Positions 35,713-42,877 of a stretch of DNA of 64,000 nucleotides are shown here, piece after piece. A program made the translations under genes and the position numbers. Below the pieces are notes generated by a model that was not told the origin of the DNA, did no database searches, and saw nothing but the letters and a program-made list of their open reading frames with translations. Source of the stretch: ZC4RG30 sp963726085 (GTDB lineage Bacteria; Pseudomonadota; Gammaproteobacteria; Steroidobacterales; Steroidobacteraceae); assembly GCA_963726085.1 (NCBI GenBank), contig CAVSAR010000001.1:882821-946820 (forward strand), in the 5' to 3' direction. Position 1 is the first letter of the stretch, and each line of letters begins with the position of its first letter.

Positions 35713-36795
35713 GTGGATAAGCGTCGGTATTTGATGAAGTGCGGTTTATTCGCAGCCGTCCTGGTGGCCGGCGTATGCCAGGCGCAGATCGTTCCGCCCA
35801 TTCCCAAGGGGGATCATCGCCTCAACATCGGTGCGGTGTATGGCCCGGCCCGTGACCGGCTCATGGTGCTCGACCTTAATGTCAAACAAGATGGCACAGT
35901 TGGCGACGTCGACGTGGTGATGGGATTTTACGACGATGTCTACAAGGCGCGGGCGCTGCCGGCGGTGCGCGGCATTCGGTTCGAGCCGGGCAAGTTCAAC
36001 GGCGCCCCGATGGACTTCTACGGCTACCGGTTTGTGCTGACCTCACGCGCCACCTTTACGACCAGCACGCACCCAGGGTTTGAAACGGAATACGCCAAGG
36101 TATCTGCGCTGACGCAGGCAGGCGACTTCGCCGGTGCCGAGGCAATGGTTCAGGACCTGATCAAGAACCGGATCGTTACCGTTTTTGAATATGCGTTCCT
36201 CAATGAAGTGCTGGTTCCCATCTACACCAAGCTGCAGCGACCCTACGACGCGCTGCTTGCAAGTCGCATCGCCACGCTCAAGAGCGGTTTCCAGCAGAGC
36301 GAGTTCTATGCGGGCTCGCACATCCAGGCCAACGATCCGAACTGGCCGTACTTCCTGCCAAAGGAACTGCTGGTTGGAGCGCTGCGCCAGCGATTTGCCC
36401 TGGCGATGAACCTCGAGCGCTTCGGCGAAGCCAACACAGTGTACCGGGAACTGAATTCGCTGGACCCCCTGCCCGAAACCGATCCCATGACGGTACTGGC
36501 CAGCGACCTCGACAGGCGCCGCCGGTCACCGGAGCCCATGATCACGCATGGCAAGACCGAGCGTGGTGAATGGGAATACTCCCCTACTCGCCGGGTGATA
36601 TCTGTACAGGCGACCCCGATTGCGGCCGTGCACTCGCTGGACGTCAAGTGCGCCCTGCACCGCGAGACGCGCAACTTCGAGGCCGATACCAAGTGGGTGC
36701 TGCCGCCACCCTGGGGCCCGTGCACACTGGTCTTCCATGGTGACGACAAAGCGGAAATCGTGGTGACCGAGAACATGCTTCCGGCGCGGCCTTAG
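35713..36795 (+). CDS. Exported protein of unknown function
   Basis: A 360-residue protein with GTG start after GGGGGG. Seen: signal peptide ending in C-Q-A-Q, a beta-rich N-terminal part that includes V-Y-K-A-R-A-L-P-A-V-R-G, then a helical TPR-like middle with Y-A-K-V-S-A-L-T-Q-A-G-D-F-A-G-A-E, and a C-terminal segment with two cysteines. I do not recognise the family. Convergent with a LysR gene. Confidence 0.75.
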   Translation: MDKRRYLMKCGLFAAVLVAGVCQAQIVPPIPKGDHRLNIGAVYGPARDRLMVLDLNVKQDGTVGDVDVVMGFYDDVYKARALPAVRGIRFEPGKFNGAPMDFYGYRFVLTSRATFTTSTHPGFETEYAKVSALTQAGDFAGAEAMVQDLIKNRIVTVFEYAFLNEVLVPIYTKLQRPYDALLASRIATLKSGFQQSEFYAGSHIQANDPNWPYFLPKELLVGALRQRFALAMNLERFGEANTVYRELNSLDPLPETDPMTVLASDLDRRRRSPEPMITHGKTERGEWEYSPTRRVISVQATPIAAVHSLDVKCALHRETRNFEADTKWVLPPPWGPCTLVFHGDDKAEIVVTENMLPARP

Positions 36796-36804
36796 CGCGC
36801 CAGC

Positions 36805-37755
36805 CTAGGGCGCGCCCACTGTCTCGGCCAGCCAGGCCTCGGTGGCTTTGGCTTGTTCCAGCAGCCATTGCCGGAATCGACGTACCTGGGGTCGCAACAG
36901 CGCATCGGTACGGATGCGCAGCTGGAACCCGTGTGAGGTCCAGCTTCCGGTGGACAGCGCAAACGGCAGCGACAGTTCACCTGCCTCAAGCCGATCCCGG
37001 GCCAGCGCAATGCCGCACATCGCGTATCCAGCCCCGTCGACCGTTGTTTCAATCGCCTGTGCGATACGTGTGAAGCGAATCCCGCGCTCGGGAGCGGTTC
37101 GCTTGTGGCGGTGTGCCTTGACCCACTGCGGCCATCTGGGCGCCTGGGGATCGTCCTTATAGAAATCAACATGAAACAGCGCGAAGCCCTCCAGCCGTTC
37201 TCGTTTGCGGCGCCCGGTGACTCGCGCATCGATCTCCGGCGAGCTGATGGGCAACACAAAGTCCCGAAACAGGCTATCGACGCGGCGCTCGTCACGTTGC
37301 GGCCCGTTGATGGGGCCAAACAGGATTTCGCAGTCGATGCGCCCCACCCGCATTGGTGCGGTGCCCTCGCCGTTGACGTTGAAGCGAATGTTGGGATGCT
37401 GCGCTGCAAAGGCGGGTAATCGCCGTTGCAGCCACAGGTCGGCAAGGTCCGGCACGACGGCGATGTGGATCTCCTGCCCCCGCTGCAAGTCGAGCAACTC
37501 GGTGACCGTCGCCAGCTCGCGAAACGCCGATTCCAGGTGCGGCAAGGCACTGGCCAGCGCGGGTGTTGCCTGCAGTCCCGAGCGGCCGCGCAACAGCAAT
37601 GCAATGCCGAGGTAGTCCTCCAGCGCCTTGACGCGCTGACCGGCAGCGGCCGGGGTAATGGCCAGGCGTTCCGCGGCGCCCTTGAGTGATCCGGTACGCA
37701 AGGCGAGTTCCAGCGCCTGCAGCGAGCGCAGATGGGTGGGGCCGTCCATGCGCAC
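36805..37755 (-). CDS. LysR-family transcriptional regulator
   Basis: A 316-residue regulator. Seen: N-terminal winged helix-turn-helix with L-Q-A-L-E-L-A-L-R-T-G-S-L-K-G-A-A-E-R-L and I-T-P-A-A-A-G-Q-R-V, then a GcvA-like effector domain with I-H-I-A-V-V-P-D-L-A-D-L-W. Divergent from two DUF4242 genes, with an inverted repeat between them, so it probably regulates them and itself. Confidence 0.9.
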   Translation of the reverse strand: MRMDGPTHLRSLQALELALRTGSLKGAAERLAITPAAAGQRVKALEDYLGIALLLRGRSGLQATPALASALPHLESAFRELATVTELLDLQRGQEIHIAVVPDLADLWLQRRLPAFAAQHPNIRFNVNGEGTAPMRVGRIDCEILFGPINGPQRDERRVDSLFRDFVLPISSPEIDARVTGRRKRERLEGFALFHVDFYKDDPQAPRWPQWVKAHRHKRTAPERGIRFTRIAQAIETTVDGAGYAMCGIALARDRLEAGELSLPFALSTGSWTSHGFQLRIRTDALLRPQVRRFRQWLLEQAKATEAWLAETVGAP

Positions 37756-37758
37756 ATA

Positions 37759-37794
37759 CTAAAGATTTACTTAAGTGCAATCAAGAATCTTTAG
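37759..37794. promoter_or_regulatory. LysR operator candidate: 9-bp inverted repeat
   Basis: CTAAAGATT at 37759-37767 and its exact complement AATCTTTAG at 37786-37794, separated by 18 bases, with an inner 8-bp palindrome ACTTAAGT at 37769-37776. It is AT-rich within a GC-rich genome, and lies four bases upstream of the LysR start and about 65 bases upstream of the DUF4242 start. Its size and place fit a LysR binding site overlapping the divergent promoters. Confidence 0.65.
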
Positions 37795-37858
37795 CTTGTC
37801 CGGCACTGGGCCAACTGGATAATCGTCCCCAGTCGAAACACACCTGAAGGGACACACC

Positions 37859-38143
37859 ATGAGCAAGTTGCAGAGATACATGATCGAGCGCGACATCCCG
37901 GGCATCGGCAGCATGTCGACCAATGAACTGTGCGGCGCAGCGCGCACCTCGAACCAGGCCATCGCCAAGGTCGGTCCGGGCGTGCAGTGGCAGCACAGCT
38001 ACGTCACTGGCGACAAGACCTTTTGCATCTATCTGGCCGACGGCGAAGCCAGCATCCGCAAGCACTCAGAACTCAGCGGCATTCCGTTCACCAAGATCAC
38101 GGCGATCCAATCGATTATCGATCCGACCACGGCCAACGTCTGA
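37859..38143 (+). CDS. DUF4242-like small protein
   Basis: A 94-residue protein without signal peptide. Seen: Q-R-Y-M-I-E-R-D-I-P-G-I-G, V-Q-W-Q-H-S-Y-V-T-G-D-K-T-F-C-I-Y, and K-I-T-A-I, the ferredoxin-like pattern of DUF4242 (also called nickel-binding/SCO4226-like). Divergent from LysR and followed by an exported paralogue, 28 bases on. Confidence 0.85.
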   Translation: MSKLQRYMIERDIPGIGSMSTNELCGAARTSNQAIAKVGPGVQWQHSYVTGDKTFCIYLADGEASIRKHSELSGIPFTKITAIQSIIDPTTANV

Positions 38144-38171
38144 TCAGCACCTTAAAAACTGGGAGAAGACC

Positions 38172-38519
38172 ATGAAGAAGCTATTGATCACACTCGCGGC
38201 ACTTTCCTTTGCAGGGGTGGCCGCTTCCGGAACCTCCTCGGCGCCGGACGCCAAGCCGGCCATGCACCGGTACGTGATTGAACGCACCTTTCCTGCGGGC
38301 GCACTGGCGGGACTCAACGCCGACACCAAGGCAAAGGTAAACGCCAACAACGCGTCGGTCGGCGTGCGCTGGGTCCAGTCCTACGCGAATGCGGACAAGA
38401 CCAAGACCTACTGCATCTATGAAGGCCCGAGCGAAGCCGCCGTCCGCGAGGCAGCCAGGCTCAACAAGCTGCCGGTCGACAACGTCATGGAAGTGCCGGT
38501 AACGATCACCCCGAAGTAA
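38172..38519 (+). CDS. Exported DUF4242-like protein
   Basis: A 115-residue paralogue of the preceding protein with an added signal peptide (M-K-K-L-L-I-T-L-A-A-L-S-F-A-G-V). Seen: M-H-R-Y-V-I-E-R-T-F-P-A-G, V-R-W-V-Q-S-Y and T-Y-C-I-Y-E-G-P. The two together give a cytoplasmic and an exported form. Followed by a strong terminator. Confidence 0.85.
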   Translation: MKKLLITLAALSFAGVAASGTSSAPDAKPAMHRYVIERTFPAGALAGLNADTKAKVNANNASVGVRWVQSYANADKTKTYCIYEGPSEAAVREAARLNKLPVDNVMEVPVTITPK

Positions 38520-38534
38520 GTGCGGACCGGTGAG

Positions 38535-38567
38535 GAAGAAAAGACCCGCGCAGCGGGTCTTTTCTTC
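38535..38567. terminator. Rho-independent terminator (bidirectional)
   Basis: A 15-bp stem (GAAGAAAAGACCCGC / GCGGGTCTTTTCTTC) with a GCA loop, its T-rich arm serving as a U-tract on the plus strand and its A-rich arm on the minus. It separates the DUF4242 operon from the convergent PQQ dehydrogenase. Confidence 0.88.
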
Positions 38568-38619
38568 TTTTGGCTTGCCGTTGGCGGCACTCCTGCCAAC
38601 CGCACTTCGGGCATCGAAT

Positions 38620-40743
38620 TCAGCGCCGCGGCGGCGGCGGCAGGAACACCGGCTGCCAGTCTTCCTGACCGCGCGAGATCACGTAGGCATGCACGGCATC
38701 GACCTGCTCCTGGGTCAGCACGCCATTGAATGGCACCATGCCCTTGTCCTTGAATTTCCCGCCCAGCACGATGTCATTGAAATCGGTGTGCGTCTGCGGC
38801 TTGACGAAGCGCAGGTCCTTCGGTCCTGAACCAATCGCGCTCTGGCCATGGCAGGCTGCGCAGAATTGCGCAAACACCGTGGCGCCGGCGGCAACCTTGT
38901 CGGCTGCCTGGGGGGTTGCCGGTGGTGGGGCGATCGACTCAGGTGGTGGCGGCGGCGGCAGCTGCACACCCTTGGCATCAAGCGCGAACACCACCAGCTT
39001 GGCGGCGCCCACCGAGAACGGCTCCGGGCCGGCATTGAGTCCATGCACGATGGCGTTGTTCCAGCCCGCGTTGACGGCGATGTACTGCTTGCCCTTCACG
39101 CTGTACGTGATGGGTCCGGCCACGGGTACCGACACCGTGGGCGACTCCCACAGCTTCTCCCCATTGTCGGCGCGGTAGATGGCCAGGGTTCGGTTCATCG
39201 TGCCCTGCACCAGCAAATTGCCCGCGGTGACCATCGTGCCGCCGCCGAAGTGGAAGGGCTGATCAATGCGGAAGCGCTCCTTCTGTGCAACCGGATCCCA
39301 GGCCAGCGTGTAACCCTTGTCACCGGTATTGACCTTCTGGTTGAACTCGCGGCGCTGATCGGGGAAGTTGCCAGTGCCCGCGCCGATGGTCGTGCGCCCG
39401 AGGCGAAACTGGAATTGACCATCCGGCACGCGCGAAACCACCATCCACTGCTCCTGGATCGGGATATACACCAGCCCGGTCAGCGGGCTGTAGGACATGG
39501 GATTCCAGTTGTGGGCCGCGTTGGGCGTGACCAGACGTGGCTCCACCGTCACCATCGCCTCCGGGTTGACGGCCGGGCGGCCGGTCTTGAGGTCCACGTG
39601 CGATGCCCAGGTGTTGGGCACGAAGTTCTGCGCCGACAGCAGTTCGCCCGTGGCGCGATCCAGCACGTAGAAGAACCCGTCCTTGGGCGCGTGCATGATC
39701 ACCTGGCGCGGCATGCCGTTGATCGTCAGGTCCGCCAGCATCAGCGGCGAGGTGCTGTCGTAGTCCCACTGTTCGCCAGGCACTTCCTGGTAGTGCCAGA
39801 CGTACTGGCCGGTCTTTGCCTTTACCGCGATGATCGAAGCGATGAAAAGGTTGTCGCCACCGCCGGGTGACCGGAACGCCTGGGGATGTGGCGAGCCGTT
39901 GCCCGTGGCGAAGTAGACATAGTCGAGTTTCGGGTCATAGATAATGGTGTCCCAGTCGTTGCCGCCACCGCCAGTCTTCCACCACTCGCCGTTCCAGGTC
40001 TTGGCGGCCATGGGCATCACCGGATCCGAGGCCACTCCATCGGGTTTGGCCGGATCGCCCGGCACGATGTAGAACTTCCACACCTGCTTACCAGTCTCGG
40101 CGTCGTAGGCAGAGATGTAGCCGCGCGCGCCAAGGTCGCCCCCGCCGTTGCCGATGACCACCAGTCCATTGGCCACGCGCGGCGCTCCGGTGATGGAGAT
40201 GGGCTGGGCCGGATCGGCCGTTTGCGTTTCCCAGACTACCTTGCCGTTCTTCGCGTCGAGGGCGATCAGCCGGCCGTCGAGGGCGCCGATGTACAGCTTG
40301 CCGTTCCATGCAGCAAGGCCACGACTGACCGGGCCACAACAGGCAACGGCCCCTGCCTGTGGCGTGATTTTCGGGTCATAGGTCCACAGCACCTTGCCGT
40401 TGGTGGCGTTGAAGGCGGTGGTCACGTCCCAGGCGGAGATGTTGTAAAGCACGCCGTCGATGACCAGCGGGGTCGCCACCACCCCGCGATAGGTGCCGAT
40501 GTCGGCGTACCAGGCCACGCCAAGGCGCTGCACGTTCTTGTCAGTGATCTGCTTGAGTGGGCTGAAGCGCTGTTCGCCCCAGGTGCGGCCATAGGACATC
40601 CATTGCCCGGGATCCTGGTCGGCGTTTTCCATGCGCTGGCCGTTGACAGCGGCGGCCTTGCCGGCAGCCCACGCCGGAGATCCGGCTGCAGCCATAGCGG
40701 CTAGTAGAAACATCAGGGCAGAAAGGCGATGGGTATGAGGCAT
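38620..40743 (-). CDS. PQQ-dependent quinohemoprotein alcohol dehydrogenase (methanol/ethanol family)
   Basis: A 707-residue periplasmic enzyme oxidising an alcohol to an aldehyde. Seen: signal peptide (ending A-W-A-A-G), Q-W-M-S-Y-G-R-T-W-G-E-Q-R-F-S-P-L, the vicinal Cys-Cys (A-V-A-C-C-G-P-V), catalytic-site Q-W-D-Y-D, W-H-Y-Q-E-V-P-G, and a C-terminal haem domain C-A-A-C-H-G. The D-Y-D arrangement resembles the lanthanide-dependent type. Divergent from the kdp locus. Confidence 0.92.
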   Translation of the reverse strand: MPHTHRLSALMFLLAAMAAAGSPAWAAGKAAAVNGQRMENADQDPGQWMSYGRTWGEQRFSPLKQITDKNVQRLGVAWYADIGTYRGVVATPLVIDGVLYNISAWDVTTAFNATNGKVLWTYDPKITPQAGAVACCGPVSRGLAAWNGKLYIGALDGRLIALDAKNGKVVWETQTADPAQPISITGAPRVANGLVVIGNGGGDLGARGYISAYDAETGKQVWKFYIVPGDPAKPDGVASDPVMPMAAKTWNGEWWKTGGGGNDWDTIIYDPKLDYVYFATGNGSPHPQAFRSPGGGDNLFIASIIAVKAKTGQYVWHYQEVPGEQWDYDSTSPLMLADLTINGMPRQVIMHAPKDGFFYVLDRATGELLSAQNFVPNTWASHVDLKTGRPAVNPEAMVTVEPRLVTPNAAHNWNPMSYSPLTGLVYIPIQEQWMVVSRVPDGQFQFRLGRTTIGAGTGNFPDQRREFNQKVNTGDKGYTLAWDPVAQKERFRIDQPFHFGGGTMVTAGNLLVQGTMNRTLAIYRADNGEKLWESPTVSVPVAGPITYSVKGKQYIAVNAGWNNAIVHGLNAGPEPFSVGAAKLVVFALDAKGVQLPPPPPPESIAPPPATPQAADKVAAGATVFAQFCAACHGQSAIGSGPKDLRFVKPQTHTDFNDIVLGGKFKDKGMVPFNGVLTQEQVDAVHAYVISRGQEDWQPVFLPPPPRR

Positions 40744-40800
40744 GTGTCCGCACCGGGCTTATGGTTATGAGAAGCCGGCATCTTACTGCAGTTTCCAAAC

Positions 40801-40816
40801 GTTTTTTTCACACCGC
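40801..40816 (+). promoter_or_regulatory. Candidate KdpE-binding site upstream of kdp
   Basis: GTTTTTTTCACACCGC is a T-run followed by CACACCGC, about 60 bases upstream of the first small ORF and 160 from kdpF. It closely resembles, from memory, the Escherichia coli KdpE site (a T-run then ACACCCCGCC). Given the KdpDE genes downstream, autoregulation under potassium limitation is expected. Confidence 0.5.
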
Positions 40817-40873
40817 TCTCATACCACCCTCCGTAGGCTTGCTCGCAAGGCCGAAGCTGCCGGAGTACCTGCG

Positions 40874-40966
40874 ATGGATGCCATATATCTCCTGATTCTT
40901 ATCGCCCTGTATGGCGTCACGCACGCCCTGGTACTGGCCATCGCGCGCTTGGGAGACAAGCCGTGA
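40874..40966 (+). CDS. Small membrane protein upstream of kdpF (30 aa)
   Basis: A 30-residue ORF: ATG 40874, one hydrophobic helix (Y-L-L-I-L-I-A-L-Y-G-V then A-L-V-L-A-I-A) and a C-terminal R-L-G-D-K-P. Its TGA overlaps the GTG of kdpF (GTGA), so it is coupled to the kdp operon. It may be a subunit-like microprotein of the Kdp complex; similar short ORFs occur upstream of kdpF in relatives (recalled, not checked). Confidence 0.65.
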   Translation: MDAIYLLILIALYGVTHALVLAIARLGDKP

Positions 40967-41052
40967 GCGTGATTGGCTGGTTGAGCGCAGTCCTAGCGGT
41001 GTTGCTCTTCGGCTACCTGCTGTATGCGCTGATCCGGGCGGAGAAATTCTGA
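40963..41052 (+). CDS. kdpF: KdpF, K+-transporting ATPase small subunit
   Basis: A 29-residue single-helix protein: V-S-V-I-G-W-L-S-A-V-L, a Leu/Val-rich core and a C-terminal R-A-E-K-F, matching KdpF, which stabilises the KdpABC complex in the membrane. GTG start overlaps the upstream ORF; its TGA shares one base with the kdpA ATG (TGATG). Confidence 0.9.
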   Translation: MSVIGWLSAVLAVLLFGYLLYALIRAEKF

Positions 41053-42866
41053 TGGACCCCAACGCGCTGTTCTATCTACTGCTTGCGACCCTTCTTGGAC
41101 TCGCCATCCTGTGCGTCAAGCCGCTAGGCGGCTACATTGCCGACGTTATGGAAGGCCGCCCCAATTTCGCACTGCGCATGGGCGGCCGGTTCGAGGGACT
41201 ACTGTACCGCCTGAGCGGCGTCGACACCCGCACGGAAATGTCCTGGAAGCAGTACGCGATCGCCCTGCTGCTCTTTAACCTGCTGGGCGCTGTTGTCGTG
41301 TACACCGCGCAACGCCTGCAGCCGTTCCTGCCCCTGAACCCCCAGAAACTGGCCGCTGTCAGCCCTGACTCATCATTCAATACCGCCGTCAGTTTCGTTA
41401 CCAATACCAACTGGCAGGGCTACTCCGGCGAATCGACAATGGGCTACCTGGTGCAGATGGCCGGCCTGGCGGTACAGAACTTCCTGTCCGCGGCCACGGG
41501 CATCACCGTTGCGATCGCGCTGATCCGCGGATTTGCGCGCCATACGGCGCAATCGATCGGCAACTTTTGGGTGGATGTCACGCGTTCGACGCTCTATGTC
41601 CTGCTGCCGCTGTCCGTAGCGCTCGCGCTTGTGCTGGTCAGCCAGGGCGTGATCCAGAACTTCGGCGGGTACAAGGACGCCACGACCATCGAGGCGACCA
41701 CTTATCAGACGCCGAAACTGGATGCCGCTGGCAATGCGGTCAAGGATACCGCCGGCAATCCCGTGACCGAGCGCGCGACGACCCGGACGCAGACACTGCC
41801 GATGGGGCCAGTGGCATCCCAGGAGTCGATCAAGGAGCTGGGCACCAACGGCGGAGGCTTCTACAACGCAAATTCGGCGCATCCGTACGAGAACCCGACG
41901 CCCCTGACGAATCTGCTGGAGATGCTGGCGATCATCCTTATCCCATTTGCCCTCACGTATACGTTTGGCAAGATGGTCGGCGATACCCGGCAAGGCTGGG
42001 CAATCCTCGCCGCCATGCTGATTCTTCTGGTAAGCCTGATCCTGGTGGCCTACTACAGCGAGCAGCGCGGCAACCCTCTGGTCACGGCCCAAGGGGTCGA
42101 TCAGGGTACAAGTGCCTTGCAGCCCGGCGGCAACATGGAGGGCAAGGAGACCCGCTTCGGCATAGCGGCCTCGGCTGTATTCGCTGCACTCACTACCGCA
42201 ACTTCCTGCGGCGCGGTAAACATGATGCACGACTCGATGACCCCGCTAGGGGGATTCGTGCCGCTGTTCCTGATTCAGCTGGGCGAATTGGCGCCCGGTG
42301 GGGTGGGCACTGGCCTGTACACGATCCTGATCTTCGCCATCCTGGGTGTCTTCATAGCCGGCCTCATGATCGGCCGGACCCCCGAGTACCTGGGCAAGAA
42401 AATCGAAGCCACCGAAATGAAGCTCGCATCGATATTCATTCTCACCACGCCGTTCATCGTGCTTATCGGAACGGCTGTCGCAGTGTCCGTCACTGCGGGA
42501 AAAGCCGGCGTGTCGAACCCCGGCGCCCACGGCTTCAGCGAAATCCTCTACGCCTTCTCTTCGGCCGCGAACAACAACGGCAGTGCCTTTGCCGGCCTGT
42601 CCGCGAACACGCCCTTCTACAACATCGTACTCGGCCTTGCGATGTGGTTTGGCCGCTTTTGGCCGATCGTCGCCGCGCTGGCAATCGCCGGCTCCCTGGC
42701 AGCGAAGAAGCGCATCCCGGTGAGCGAGGGGACCATGCCCACGCACGGTGGCCTGTTCATCGCATTGCTGATCGGTTCGATCCTGCTGATCGGCGTACTC
42801 ACCTATGTTCCGGCGCTGGCGCTGGGACCCGTCGTCGAGCACTTCATGCTTGCCGCGACAAAGTAA
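41052..42866 (+). CDS. kdpA: KdpA, potassium-binding channel subunit
   Basis: A 604-residue membrane protein of the high-affinity K+ pump. Seen: many transmembrane helices and the selectivity-filter-like segments T-N-T-N-W-Q-G-Y-S-G-E-S, G-T-N-G-G-G-F-Y-N-A-N-S, T-S-C-G-A-V-N and N-N-N-G-S-A-F-A-G. It carries K+ across the membrane using KdpB ATP hydrolysis. A Thr-rich loop (A-T-T-R-T-Q-T) lies between helices. Followed by kdpB after 11 bases. Confidence 0.97.
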   Translation: MDPNALFYLLLATLLGLAILCVKPLGGYIADVMEGRPNFALRMGGRFEGLLYRLSGVDTRTEMSWKQYAIALLLFNLLGAVVVYTAQRLQPFLPLNPQKLAAVSPDSSFNTAVSFVTNTNWQGYSGESTMGYLVQMAGLAVQNFLSAATGITVAIALIRGFARHTAQSIGNFWVDVTRSTLYVLLPLSVALALVLVSQGVIQNFGGYKDATTIEATTYQTPKLDAAGNAVKDTAGNPVTERATTRTQTLPMGPVASQESIKELGTNGGGFYNANSAHPYENPTPLTNLLEMLAIILIPFALTYTFGKMVGDTRQGWAILAAMLILLVSLILVAYYSEQRGNPLVTAQGVDQGTSALQPGGNMEGKETRFGIAASAVFAALTTATSCGAVNMMHDSMTPLGGFVPLFLIQLGELAPGGVGTGLYTILIFAILGVFIAGLMIGRTPEYLGKKIEATEMKLASIFILTTPFIVLIGTAVAVSVTAGKAGVSNPGAHGFSEILYAFSSAANNNGSAFAGLSANTPFYNIVLGLAMWFGRFWPIVAALAIAGSLAAKKRIPVSEGTMPTHGGLFIALLIGSILLIGVLTYVPALALGPVVEHFMLAATK

Positions 42867-42877
42867 GAGAGAAGCTC

